Assembly (NCBI GenBank): GCA_025352915.1
Contig: JANXSA010000646.1
Coordinates: 1-17,054, forward strand
Reading direction: 5' to 3'
DNA: 17,054 bases
From: Rhodospirillales bacterium
GTDB lineage: Bacteria; Pseudomonadota; Alphaproteobacteria; Acetobacterales; Acetobacteraceae
Shown here: in pieces, positions 7,078-14,583 of the stretch
Layout: every line of letters begins with the position of its first letter
How positions within the stretch are numbered: the stretch's first letter is position 1
Notes under the pieces: model-generated
Told to the model about the DNA's origin: nothing
Databases searched by the model: none
Seen by the model: the letters and a program-made list of their open reading frames with translations, nothing else
Translations under genes and position numbers: made by a program

Positions 7078-8655
7078 CTAACCGGTCCGCCGCACCCCCC
7101 AGAACACCGGGAAATACGATTTCGAAAACCCGGTCAGCGTGTCGCGGAACGCCGTCGGCAGGTAGAACAACCCCAGCGGCACGAACGGCACCACCTCGTC
7201 AAGCGCCCGGCGCTGGATGTCGGCGGCCAGCTTCTGTTGGCTCGGCAAATCCGGCGCGTCGAACCAGTCCGCCCGCATCTTCAGCATCTCGGCATCCTGC
7301 GGCCGCCACATCGCCTTGGCGTCCACGCCGTTCGTCCACAACGGCAGCGACACCGCCGGACTGGCGATCGACAGCCCGGTCCACCAGGTGCAGTAGCTCG
7401 ACCAGCCGCCTTTCTCCGGCAGTTCGGCGTTATTGTTGCGGCGCGCAATCATCGTTCCCCAGTCCATGCTGGCGAACTCGATGTTCAGCCCGAGCGCCTT
7501 GAGCAGCGCCTCCGCCACCAGCGATTCCTGGCGGATCGAGGGGAAGTCCGAGGGCGACATCAGCAGCACTTTTTCGCCCTTGTAGCCACTCTCGGCGACC
7601 ATCTTTTTGGCCAGCGCCATGTCGCCGTTCTTCGGCAGACGCTCCATTCCCGCCGTGCCGGCGTACGGCGAGCGCGGCGGGAACATGCCGACGCCGGTGG
7701 CGCCCAGTTCCTTGGCCAGTTCGCCCAGCACCGCGTCGACGAAATCCTGCTGGTTCACCGCGAACAGCACCGCCCGCCGCAGCTTCGGGTTGTTGAACGG
7801 CGGCTGGTGCTGGTTGAAGAACAGGCTCATCAGATTGCCGAAGGCGTCGAACACATCGACCTTCACCCCCGGCGATTTCCGCAACTGCGGCACCAAGTCG
7901 ATCAGCGGCTGGTCGAGCCAGTCGATCTCGCCGCGTTGCAATGCGGCCGCCGCGGTCGCCGGGTCGGGCATGATCGTCCATTCCACCCGGTCGAAATTCG
8001 CCGCCAGGGAGCCGGCATACATGTTGTTCGGCTCCGAACGCGCCACGTATTTGCCGTTCCTGGCATAGCTGACGTTCGACCCCGCCTTCCACTCATCCCG
8101 CACGAACTTATAGGGACCGCTGCCGACGATCTCGCTGATCTGGCTGAAGGCGTCGGTCTTGGCGATCCGCTCCGGCATCACCGCCACATCGCACAGCGCG
8201 CGCGGCAATAGCGGGAAGGTCTTCTTCAGCCGGAAGCGCAGCCGGTTATCGTCAAGCGCCTCCAACTCGTTCACCGCCGCCATCATCGTGCCGACCAGCG
8301 GCGCGCGCTTGGAAGTGCGTTCGATCGACCGAACTGCGTCAATCGCCCGCACCTTCTCACCGTCATGATGCTCCAGCCCGGGGCGCAAGGTCATGGTCCA
8401 GGTCAGGCCGCCATCGCTCACCTCGGTGCCGGCCAGCATCTGCAATTGCGGGGTCAGCGCTTCATCCAGCCCGTACAGCCGGTCCCATACCATGTAGGAA
8501 TGCATACCCGTCACCAGCGTGGTGGACCACACGGGGTCGGGGCTGGCGAGATCGGCCTGCGGCACGAACTTCAAAACCCGCGTGCCCTGGGCAGCGACAA
8601 TCGATGGCCGCGCAAGGCCCAGCGCGGCAGCCGTGAGGAACGTGCGTCGCTGCAT
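7078..8655 (-). CDS. ABC transporter substrate-binding protein, family 5 (paralogue 1)
   Basis: Predicted 525-residue periplasmic receptor of the DppA/OppA family. The N-terminus QRRTFL followed by a short hydrophobic run and VAAQG looks like a twin-arginine signal peptide. The mature protein then runs RVLKFVPQADLASPDPVWST, typical of this group. AGGAG (8663-8667) sits 7 bases before the ATG at 8655, so that start is preferred over the in-frame GTG at 8661, which would leave only one base of spacing. It is about two thirds identical by eye to the next gene upstream (8889-10475) and shares its VFWGVR ending. A 233-bp spacer with hairpins separates the two. No permease or ATPase gene adjoins, so it probably works with an importer encoded elsewhere. 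The ligand is unknown. Confidence 0.93.
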   Translation of the reverse strand: MQRRTFLTAAALGLARPSIVAAQGTRVLKFVPQADLASPDPVWSTTLVTGMHSYMVWDRLYGLDEALTPQLQMLAGTEVSDGGLTWTMTLRPGLEHHDGEKVRAIDAVRSIERTSKRAPLVGTMMAAVNELEALDDNRLRFRLKKTFPLLPRALCDVAVMPERIAKTDAFSQISEIVGSGPYKFVRDEWKAGSNVSYARNGKYVARSEPNNMYAGSLAANFDRVEWTIMPDPATAAAALQRGEIDWLDQPLIDLVPQLRKSPGVKVDVFDAFGNLMSLFFNQHQPPFNNPKLRRAVLFAVNQQDFVDAVLGELAKELGATGVGMFPPRSPYAGTAGMERLPKNGDMALAKKMVAESGYKGEKVLLMSPSDFPSIRQESLVAEALLKALGLNIEFASMDWGTMIARRNNNAELPEKGGWSSYCTWWTGLSIASPAVSLPLWTNGVDAKAMWRPQDAEMLKMRADWFDAPDLPSQQKLAADIQRRALDEVVPFVPLGLFYLPTAFRDTLTGFSKSYFPVFWGVRRTG

Positions 8656-8888
8656 GGTCACTCTCCTGTGAATCCGGGGCCGGTCTGCGTGGCGTCAGGC
8701 AGCATGGATCAAACCAGCGCGCGGATGCCAGAAAATCCGTATCCGCCGCCAGGGCTAGCGGGTGACGGCTCAGGCAGAAAGCCAGCCTCCGGCGGCGTCG
8801 TGCGCAGCACGCTTTCGCGTGACGGGCCGGGGGCCCTTTGATCCCATTTTTTGGACGGCTTGATCGGCTTCGGTTGCCTACTGCCCCG
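8656..8888. other. Spacer between the paralogous binding-protein genes
   Basis: It contains the ribosome site of the downstream gene (8663-8667), a perfect hairpin CACGC-TTTC-GCGTG at 8808-8821 and a partial family-2 repeat at 8824-8855. The hairpins lie behind the stop of the upstream gene (8889) and may reduce read-through. No coding sequence is supported. Confidence 0.5.
8824..8855. repeat. Partial copy of GC-rich palindromic repeat (family 2)
   Basis: The stretch GGGCCGG, one differing base, then GGCCCTTTGATCCCATTT matches 14611-14635 inside the full family-2 copy. The GGGCC/GGCCC inverted repeat is kept; the flanking GGGCTCTGCCC palindromes are absent. Confidence 0.6.
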
Positions 8889-10475
8889 TCACGCCGTCTT
8901 CCTCACCCCCCAGAACACTGCCGAGCCCGAGCGCGCGAACCCCGTCAGGTTGGTGCGGAAGGCCGTCGCCGAGAATTGCAGCCCCAGCGGCACGAACATC
9001 GCGTTCTCCAGGGCACCGCGCTGGATCTGTTCGGCGATGGTTTTTTGCGCGGCGAGGTCGGGCGCGTCGAACCAGGCGTCGCGCAGTTTTTCCTGTTCCG
9101 GCAGCGTCGGCCGCCACCAGGCGCCGGCGGCGGCGCCATTGGCACGCAGCGGCAGGTGGGTAGCCGGGGTGTTGATCGACAGGCCAGTCCAGGAGGTGGT
9201 GTAGCAGCTCCAGCCGCCCTTGTCGGTCGGCTCGCGGCTGTTGCGGCGCTGGATCATGGTGCCCCAGTCCATGCTGGCGAATTCGACGTTCAGGCCGATG
9301 GATTTCAGCACGGAGTCGGCCACCAGCGAGGATTGCCGGATCGAGGCGATGTCGGTCGGCGACATCAGCACGATCTTCTCGCCCTTGTAGCCGGACTCGG
9401 CGACCATCTTCCTGGCCGCGGCGACGTTGGCGGGCATCAGTTCCAGTCCGGCTTTGCTGGCAAACGGGGATTTCGGCGGGAACACCCCGACTCCGGTGCC
9501 GCCGAGTTCCTTGGCCTCGTCGCCCAGCACGGCGTCGACGAAATCCTGTTGCGAGACGGCGGCGAGCACGGCGCGGCGCAGCTTGGGGTTGTCGAACGGC
9601 GCCTGGTAGTGGTTGAAGAACAGGCTCATCAGGTTGCCGAGCTGGTCGAACACTTCGGTCTTGACGCCGGGGGCGCGGCGCAGGATCGGCAGGTGATCGG
9701 ATAGCGCGCCATCCAGCCAGTCGATCTCGCCGCGTTGCAGGGCGGCCAGCGAGGTGGCGGGGTCGGGCATGGTGGTCCACTCGACGCGGTCGAAATGCAC
9801 CACCTTGCCGCCGGCCCACATGCTGATCGGCTCGCTGCGCGGCACGTATTTCTCGTTGCGGACATAGACGGCGCCGGCGCCGGCGCGCCATTCCTCGCGC
9901 ACGAACTTGAACGGGCCGCTGCCGACATACTCGTTGATCTGGGTGAAGGCGTCGGTCTTGGCGATGCGTTCGGGCATCACCACCACGCCGGTCAGCGCAT
10001 AGGGCAGCAGCGAGAACTTCTTCTTCAGCCGGAAGCGCAGCCGGTTATCGTCCAGCGCCACCAGCTCGTTGGTTACCGTCATCAGCGATTCGACCAGCGG
10101 CGCGCGCTTGGAGCTGCGCAGGATCGAGGCGACCGCGTCGGCCGAGCGCACCCGCTCGCCATCATGGTGCATCAACCCCTCGCGCAGCGTCAGCGTCCAG
10201 GTCAGGCCATCATCGCCAACCTCTTCGCCGCCGACCATCTGCTTCTGCGGCAGGAAGCCTTCGTCCAGCTCGTACAGCCGGTCCCACACCATCATGCTGT
10301 GCATGGCGGCGACCGTGGTGGTGGACCAGACCGGGTCAGGATTGGCCAGGTCGGCATGCGGCACGAAGCGCAGCACGCGGAGGTTGCCCGAGCCCTGGGC
10401 CAGCGCGGGGCGAGCAAGCGGGGACGCGGCCAGGGCAGAGCCCGCGGCGGCGGCAAGCAGATGGCGGCGCTTCAT
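8889..10475 (-). CDS. ABC transporter substrate-binding protein, family 5 (paralogue 2)
   Basis: Predicted 528-residue periplasmic receptor, paralogue of the next gene downstream. The signal peptide runs MKRRHLL... to a likely cut at ALA-QG near residue 26, again with paired arginines. Shared blocks include PDPVWSTT, LDDNRLRFRLKK, MPERIAKTDAF and SMDWGTMI, so the two genes probably arose by tandem duplication. AGGAG (10483-10487) is 7 bases ahead of the ATG at 10475, with a CAGGAGA context like that of the paralogue. Both genes read leftward and may be co-transcribed, although the hairpins between them could give separate levels. Nothing shows which solute it binds. The substantial divergence suggests different ligands or affinities rather than a recent copy. 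Confidence 0.93.
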   Translation of the reverse strand: MKRRHLLAAAAGSALAASPLARPALAQGSGNLRVLRFVPHADLANPDPVWSTTTVAAMHSMMVWDRLYELDEGFLPQKQMVGGEEVGDDGLTWTLTLREGLMHHDGERVRSADAVASILRSSKRAPLVESLMTVTNELVALDDNRLRFRLKKKFSLLPYALTGVVVMPERIAKTDAFTQINEYVGSGPFKFVREEWRAGAGAVYVRNEKYVPRSEPISMWAGGKVVHFDRVEWTTMPDPATSLAALQRGEIDWLDGALSDHLPILRRAPGVKTEVFDQLGNLMSLFFNHYQAPFDNPKLRRAVLAAVSQQDFVDAVLGDEAKELGGTGVGVFPPKSPFASKAGLELMPANVAAARKMVAESGYKGEKIVLMSPTDIASIRQSSLVADSVLKSIGLNVEFASMDWGTMIQRRNSREPTDKGGWSCYTTSWTGLSINTPATHLPLRANGAAAGAWWRPTLPEQEKLRDAWFDAPDLAAQKTIAEQIQRGALENAMFVPLGLQFSATAFRTNLTGFARSGSAVFWGVRKTA

Positions 10476-10602
10476 GGCGCGTCTCCTGTGCGGGAACCGG
10501 CAAGATTGCAGGCACCAACTCTGGCGGAACGCGCGGGCGAAGGCCAGAGGGTTACGACAAGTTCACACGGGCGGCGTCGGACGCTTGCGGGAAGGGGAAG
10601 GG

Positions 10603-10743
10603 CAGAAAGCAAAGTCTTTTTTTCTGAAGAAAAAGAAGCAAAAAGACTTCATCCATTTGGCCTGGGCGTTGGCGACTGGAACCCGCCCAATGGATAAAAG
10701 TTTTTTGGTTCTTTTTTTCAAAAAAGAACGCGCTTCCTTATTC
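10603..10743 (-). repeat. Full copy A of AT-rich palindromic repeat (family 1)
   Basis: About 141 bp, an imperfect inverted repeat. Each arm carries its own smaller hairpin: GTTCTTTTTT-TC-AAAAAAGAAC at one end and a TCTTTTTTTCT-GA-AGAAAAAGAAG type at the other. The inner parts CAAAAAGACTTCATCCAT and ATGGATAAAAGTTTTTTGG pair with each other. It aligns over its whole length with copy B at 12372-12517. It sits directly behind the dioxygenase gene on the minus strand and even contains that gene's stop codon. Likely role: transcription end or RNA 3' stabiliser; it carries no coding capacity for mobility. Confidence 0.8.
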
Positions 10744-11745
10744 CGCCGCCCCCTTCACCTGCTCCCACCACGCGCACTCGCCCGGCGCCATGGCGAAATT
10801 CCCCGCCACCACCTGCACCGGCGCGCGCAGCCCCTCCTCCGCCATGCGGCGCTTCAGCGCGTGCGAACCCGCCCGCTGCTCCGCCGTCATGCGCAACCGC
10901 TCATGCCCCCAGATCGACGGCCCGGCGTCGCACACCGCCGCCTGGTGCGTGGCGGGCTCAACCACCCGCCCGCCCCAGCCGTATTCCACCATGAAGCCGC
11001 CCGGCGTCCGGGCGTAGAAGCTGGTCATCAGGTCGTTGGCGTGGCGGCCCAGCGTGGTGGCGATGCGGCCTTCCTGTTCGCCGGCGATGTCGTAGCCCTG
11101 GCCGACATCGTCCAGGTTGAACAGCTCGACCATGAAATGGTGGAACTGCGGCGCGCCGGAGGTTTCCAGCATGGCGAAGCTGTGGTGCCGGCCGTTCACA
11201 TGCATGAAATAGCCGCGGAACGGCGTCTCGATCCAGTCGGACACGCCGAAGCCCAACACGTCGCGATAGAACGCCAACCCGGCCTGGACATCGCGCACCA
11301 GCATCACCGCATGGCCCATCCCGAGCGCCCCGGTGCGAAACCCCGACAGGCAGCGGCCGGGCCGGAACGCCTCGTCGGTCACCGCAGCACCATGCACCAG
11401 CTCCACCCGGTTGCCGAACGGGTCGAGCGTATGGACCAGCCCGCGCACCTGCCGCCGGTCGCACAGCGCCGCATCGCCGCGCGTCACCCGATGCCCCGCC
11501 GCCTCCAGCCGCGCCGCCATCCCGTCCAGCGCGGCGGCATCGGCCACCTCCCAGCCGAAAAACGCCGGCCCGTCGCTGGCATCGCGCGCCACCACCAGGC
11601 GCTGCTTGCGATCGTCCATGCGAAACGCCAGCTCGGCATTACTGCGCCCGGCCAGTTGGAGCCCCAGCACCCCGGTGGCGAAGCCGGACCAGTCCTCCAG
11701 GTTGCTCGCATGCAACCCGATATAGCCCAGCGCCTGGATGCCCAT
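10738..11745 (-). CDS. Type I extradiol ring-cleavage dioxygenase (VOC superfamily)
   Basis: The 335-residue protein resembles 2,3-dihydroxybiphenyl 1,2-dioxygenase (BphC-like). Such Fe(II) enzymes open catechols next to the hydroxyls. Two VOC domains are visible, about residues 5-120 and 140-265. Candidate metal ligands are His145 (GMGHAVM), His202 or His203 (QFHHFMVEL) and Glu254 (GFMVEYGWG). His188 in GRHHSFAM, His235 and Tyr244 match active-site positions. The stretch from His235 to Glu254 fits the extradiol dioxygenase signature. The ATG at 11745 is preferred because GGGGAGG lies 5 bases ahead. An in-frame ATG at 11778 overlapping the previous gene's stop (ATGA) would add 11 residues. 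No ring-hydroxylating or downstream meta-pathway gene is near, so its catechol substrate is unknown. Confidence 0.88.
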   Translation of the reverse strand: MGIQALGYIGLHASNLEDWSGFATGVLGLQLAGRSNAELAFRMDDRKQRLVVARDASDGPAFFGWEVADAAALDGMAARLEAAGHRVTRGDAALCDRRQVRGLVHTLDPFGNRVELVHGAAVTDEAFRPGRCLSGFRTGALGMGHAVMLVRDVQAGLAFYRDVLGFGVSDWIETPFRGYFMHVNGRHHSFAMLETSGAPQFHHFMVELFNLDDVGQGYDIAGEQEGRIATTLGRHANDLMTSFYARTPGGFMVEYGWGGRVVEPATHQAAVCDAGPSIWGHERLRMTAEQRAGSHALKRRMAEEGLRAPVQVVAGNFAMAPGECAWWEQVKGAAE

Positions 11746-11750
11746 GCCCG

Positions 11751-11757
11751 CCTCCCC
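11751..11757 (-). promoter_or_regulatory. Ribosome binding site of the extradiol dioxygenase gene
   Basis: GGGGAGG on the minus strand, 5 bases before the ATG at 11745, lies in the 29-bp gap behind the glycosylase-like gene. It decides the start against the ATG triplets at 11772-11778. Confidence 0.65.
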
Positions 11758-11774
11758 TAACCGATGCCGCATCA

Positions 11775-12368
11775 TCATCTCTCGTGCCCGGCGCTGTCGA
11801 GTACATCCCGCGCCCGCTTGCGCAGCGCCGGCAGCACCTCGGCACCGAACCAGCAATTTTTCCGCTCCCACCCGCCGGTGCGCCAGGACGGATGCGGCAA
11901 CGACAACCGCTCCGGCAAGTACAGTCGCCAATCCCGCACCCGTGCCGACATCGCCCCGGGCCCCAGCGAGCGCGCAATGGCGTAACTGCCCACCAGCAGC
12001 GTCAGCCGCACCGCCGGCATCAACGGCAACAGTCGCGGATGCCAGGTCGGGGCGCAGATCTTCATCGGCGCCGCATCGCCACCATTCGGCAGCCGACCAG
12101 GGTAGCACAGCCCCATCGGCACAATGGCAACGCGCCCCTCGTCGTAGAATTCGTCCCGCCCGATGCCCATCCAGCCGCGCAGGCGCTCCCCCGACGCGTC
12201 GTCCCACGGCACACCGGAGGCGTGCACCTTGGTCCCCGGCGCCTGGCCGATGATCAGCAACCTTGCGGTGGCCGAAACCCGCAGCACCGGCCGTGGGCCG
12301 AGCGGCAACTGCGCCGCGCATAACGTGCAGGCGCGGGCGGCGGCGGCGGCCTCATCGAGGGTGTCCAT
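11775..12368 (-). CDS. Uracil-DNA glycosylase superfamily protein
   Basis: The 197-residue protein has the two hallmark loops of the uracil-DNA glycosylase superfamily: GQAPG (41-45) after a hydrophobic strand, and LPHPSW (157-162) near the end. Cys14 and Cys17 (CTLC), Cys88 and Cys105 are arranged much like the iron-sulfur ligands of family 4 enzymes. Motif 1 has Gln where family 4 usually has GEAPG, followed by TKVH. It therefore belongs to a less studied branch; excision of uracil or another damaged base is inferred. The ATG at 12368 has no good ribosome site and is only a few bases from repeat copy B, so translation may be weak or leaderless. The stop is 29 bp before the dioxygenase start, and the two are probably co-transcribed. 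Confidence 0.8.
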   Translation of the reverse strand: MDTLDEAAAAARACTLCAAQLPLGPRPVLRVSATARLLIIGQAPGTKVHASGVPWDDASGERLRGWMGIGRDEFYDEGRVAIVPMGLCYPGRLPNGGDAAPMKICAPTWHPRLLPLMPAVRLTLLVGSYAIARSLGPGAMSARVRDWRLYLPERLSLPHPSWRTGGWERKNCWFGAEVLPALRKRARDVLDSAGHER

Positions 12369-12370
12369 GG

Positions 12371-12622
12371 TCAGAAAGGAAGAATCTTCTTTTTCTGAAG
12401 AAAAAGAAGCAAAAAGACTTCATCCATTCGGGCCGGGCCTTCGCGACTGGCACCCGCCCAGTGGATAAAAGTTTTTTGGTTCTTTTTTTTCAAAAAAGAA
12501 CATCCTTCCTCACTCACGGCCTGCATGCGCGCCCGGCCACGCGGCGACAGCGGCCAGTCGGGCACCGGCACGGCGGGGTCGATCAGCACATCGGGGTGGG
12601 TGATGAAATACACGACACTCAT
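12371..12622 (-). pseudogene. Truncated histidine phosphatase-like gene running into repeat copy B
   Basis: The 83-codon frame starts with an ATG that overlaps the thpR stop (ATGA), as in a coupled operon gene. Its first 35 residues (SVVYFITHPDVLIDP, then PDWPLSPRGRARMQA) look like the N-terminus of a histidine phosphatase subgroup in which the usual RHG is replaced by THP. From about residue 37 onward the frame is translated repeat DNA (SFLKKKNQK, then FLQKKK near the end) up to a stop at 12371. Such phosphatases are usually near 180-200 residues, so most of the fold, including later catalytic residues, is missing. No remainder is found downstream. A 3' deletion at the repeat boundary is the simplest explanation. 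A working 83-residue protein is unlikely. Confidence 0.65.
12372..12517 (-). repeat. Full copy B of AT-rich palindromic repeat (family 1)
   Basis: About 146 bp. The outer arms are inverted: AGAAAGGAAGAATCTTCTTT at one end against AGTGAGGAAGGATGTTCTTT read from the other strand. The left arm contains the perfect hairpin CTTCTTTTTCT-GA-AGAAAAAGAAG, and the right arm a GTTCTTTTTT/AAAAAAGAAC hairpin. The middle pairs AGACTTCATCCA against TGGATAAAAGTT. It matches copy A in order and orientation. One end lies within the truncated phosphatase frame and the other about 4 bp from the glycosylase-like start codon. Confidence 0.82.
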
Positions 12623-13170
12623 GCCAGCGCGTACTCCACCTCGGGCGTATAGACCGCGGCCTCCTTGCCGAGTTGCGAGCTGAACAGGGTGAAGTGGTCC
12701 ACCTCGATCGGCCCGGCGCGGAACAGGTTATGCGCCTGGACAAACCCGGCCAGCTTGTCCGGCGCCGCGTTGTCCAACCGCGCCAGGGTGACATGCGGCG
12801 CGAACCGCCGCCGCTCCGGCGCCAGCCCCGCGCGCTGCAACGCCGTTTCCACCTTGCCGGCCAGGTGCTCCAGCGCCGGATTGCGCGTCACCCCCACCCA
12901 CAGCGTGGTGTCCCGCCCGCCCTTGGCAAAGGTGCCGACGCCCGCCAGCTCCATCGAAAGCCGCTTCGCCCGCAGCGCCGCCAGCGCCTCGTCGATCTCT
13001 TCGGCGCGATACGCCGGTACTTCGCCGATGAAGCGCAACGTCAGGTGATAATTCTCCATCGGCACCCAGCGCGCGCCGGCAATCCCCCCGCCTCGTATCC
13101 CCGCGCCGCCCAGCATCGCCAGCCGGCGCCGTGCCTCCCACGGCAGTTCGAGCCCGACGAACAGCCGCAT
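12619..13170 (-). CDS. thpR: RNA 2',3'-cyclic phosphodiesterase (ThpR/LigT, 2H family)
   Basis: The 183-residue protein belongs to the 2H phosphoesterase family, which hydrolyses 2',3'-cyclic phosphates on RNA to 2'-phosphates and shows 2'-5' RNA ligase activity in vitro. Both catalytic motifs are present: HLTL with His42 (in YHLTLRFIGE) and HVTL with His126 (in APHVTLAR). The start MRLFVGLELP and the full length fit the family. The ATG at 13170 is 2 bp behind the tesA-like stop. The stop overlaps the ATG of the truncated phosphatase frame (ATGA), so the three formed one tightly packed leftward operon. No separate strong ribosome site is visible, consistent with coupling to the esterase gene. 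Confidence 0.92.
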   Translation of the reverse strand: MRLFVGLELPWEARRRLAMLGGAGIRGGGIAGARWVPMENYHLTLRFIGEVPAYRAEEIDEALAALRAKRLSMELAGVGTFAKGGRDTTLWVGVTRNPALEHLAGKVETALQRAGLAPERRRFAPHVTLARLDNAAPDKLAGFVQAHNLFRAGPIEVDHFTLFSSQLGKEAAVYTPEVEYALA

Positions 13171-13172
13171 CG

Positions 13173-13823
13173 CTACCGCCGCACCCGGCCCAGCAGCTCG
13201 GCCACCAGCGGCGCCATCCGCGCCGCCACGATCGCTGCCCCCTGGGCGTTCGGATGGATGCGATCGACCTGGTTCAGCCGGGGATCGCCGGCCACGCCGT
13301 CCAGGAAAAACGGATCGAACGAAACGCCAGGCCGCGCCCCCAGCCGCTGGAACACCGCGCGAAACGCATCGCCGTAATCCGCCCCGAGGTTCGGCGGCGC
13401 CAACATGCCGCTCAACAGCACCGGAATCCCGCGCGCCGCCAGCGCATCGAGGATGGCGCCCAGATTCGCCTCGGTACTGCGCGGATCAAGGCCGCGCAGC
13501 CCGTCATTGGCCCCCAGCTCCACCAGCGCCGCATCCACCGGCTCGGCCAGCACCCAGTCCAGCCGCGCCCGCCCGCCCGCCGTGGTGTCGCCGGACACCG
13601 CGCCATCGACCAGCACCACCTCCAGCCCGCGCGCCCGCAGCCCGGCCAGCAGCCGCGCCTGGAACCCGTCCCCAGCCGCCAGCCCATAGCCGGCTGCCAG
13701 CGAATCCCCCAGAACTAGCAGCCGCAGCGGCGCCGCATGCGCCGTCCGGGAGATGAAAACTCCGCAAGCCAGCGCAATCATGGCTTTGCGCCTCGCCAAA
13801 CCCGGCCCATATCGTGCGGTCAT
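13173..13823 (-). CDS. tesA: TesA-like GDSL/SGNH arylesterase-lysophospholipase
   Basis: The 216-residue secreted serine hydrolase acts on esters or thioesters in the periplasm. It has GDSL block I with Ser41 (LVLGDSLAAGYG), block II Gly78 (SGDTT), block III Asn106 (LGANDG) and block V DRIHPN with Asp187 and His190, giving the complete catalytic set. A signal peptide is visible: RRK, hydrophobic run, then AHA-AP. The ATG at 13823 is chosen because GGGGAG (13830-13835) is 6 bases ahead. The open frame extends further to 13901, but that part overlaps the divergent ATPase gene's start. The divergent partner is a YbbA/YbbP-type transporter, the same arrangement as tesA-ybbA-ybbP in E. coli, which supports the name. 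thpR follows 2 bp behind the stop. Confidence 0.88.
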   Translation of the reverse strand: MTARYGPGLARRKAMIALACGVFISRTAHAAPLRLLVLGDSLAAGYGLAAGDGFQARLLAGLRARGLEVVLVDGAVSGDTTAGGRARLDWVLAEPVDAALVELGANDGLRGLDPRSTEANLGAILDALAARGIPVLLSGMLAPPNLGADYGDAFRAVFQRLGARPGVSFDPFFLDGVAGDPRLNQVDRIHPNAQGAAIVAARMAPLVAELLGRVRR

Positions 13824-13840
13824 GGTCATCTCCCCAGCCT

Positions 13841-13852
13841 CAGTCATGACTG
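13841..13852. promoter_or_regulatory. Perfect 12-bp palindrome between tesA and ybbA
   Basis: CAGTCATGACTG reads the same on both strands and lies in the 64-bp gap between the divergent start codons. Its place fits an operator or shared promoter control site. No clear -35/-10 pair is seen. It could also be chance, or could hold the alternative ybbA start at 13846. Confidence 0.3.
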
Positions 13853-13887
13853 CCCCCTTGGCCGAACCCCCGGCCACCTCCCCCCAT

Positions 13888-14565
<678 letters not shown>

Positions 14566-14583
14566 ATCGCAAAGGTAAGGAAG

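Noticed and set aside
6886..8211. Plus-strand frame of 441 codons opposite a binding-protein gene
   Set aside because: Arg/His/Gln-rich antisense shadow with no ribosome site or recognisable domain.
11746..12321. 192-codon upstream extension of the dioxygenase frame
   Set aside because: This part is out of frame with, and overlaps, the well-supported glycosylase-like gene. A strong ribosome site marks the start at 11745.
10603..12517. The two full repeats as ends of one composite mobile element
   Set aside because: Both copies have the same orientation relative to genes, and the DNA between them encodes ordinary genes without transposase or integrase.
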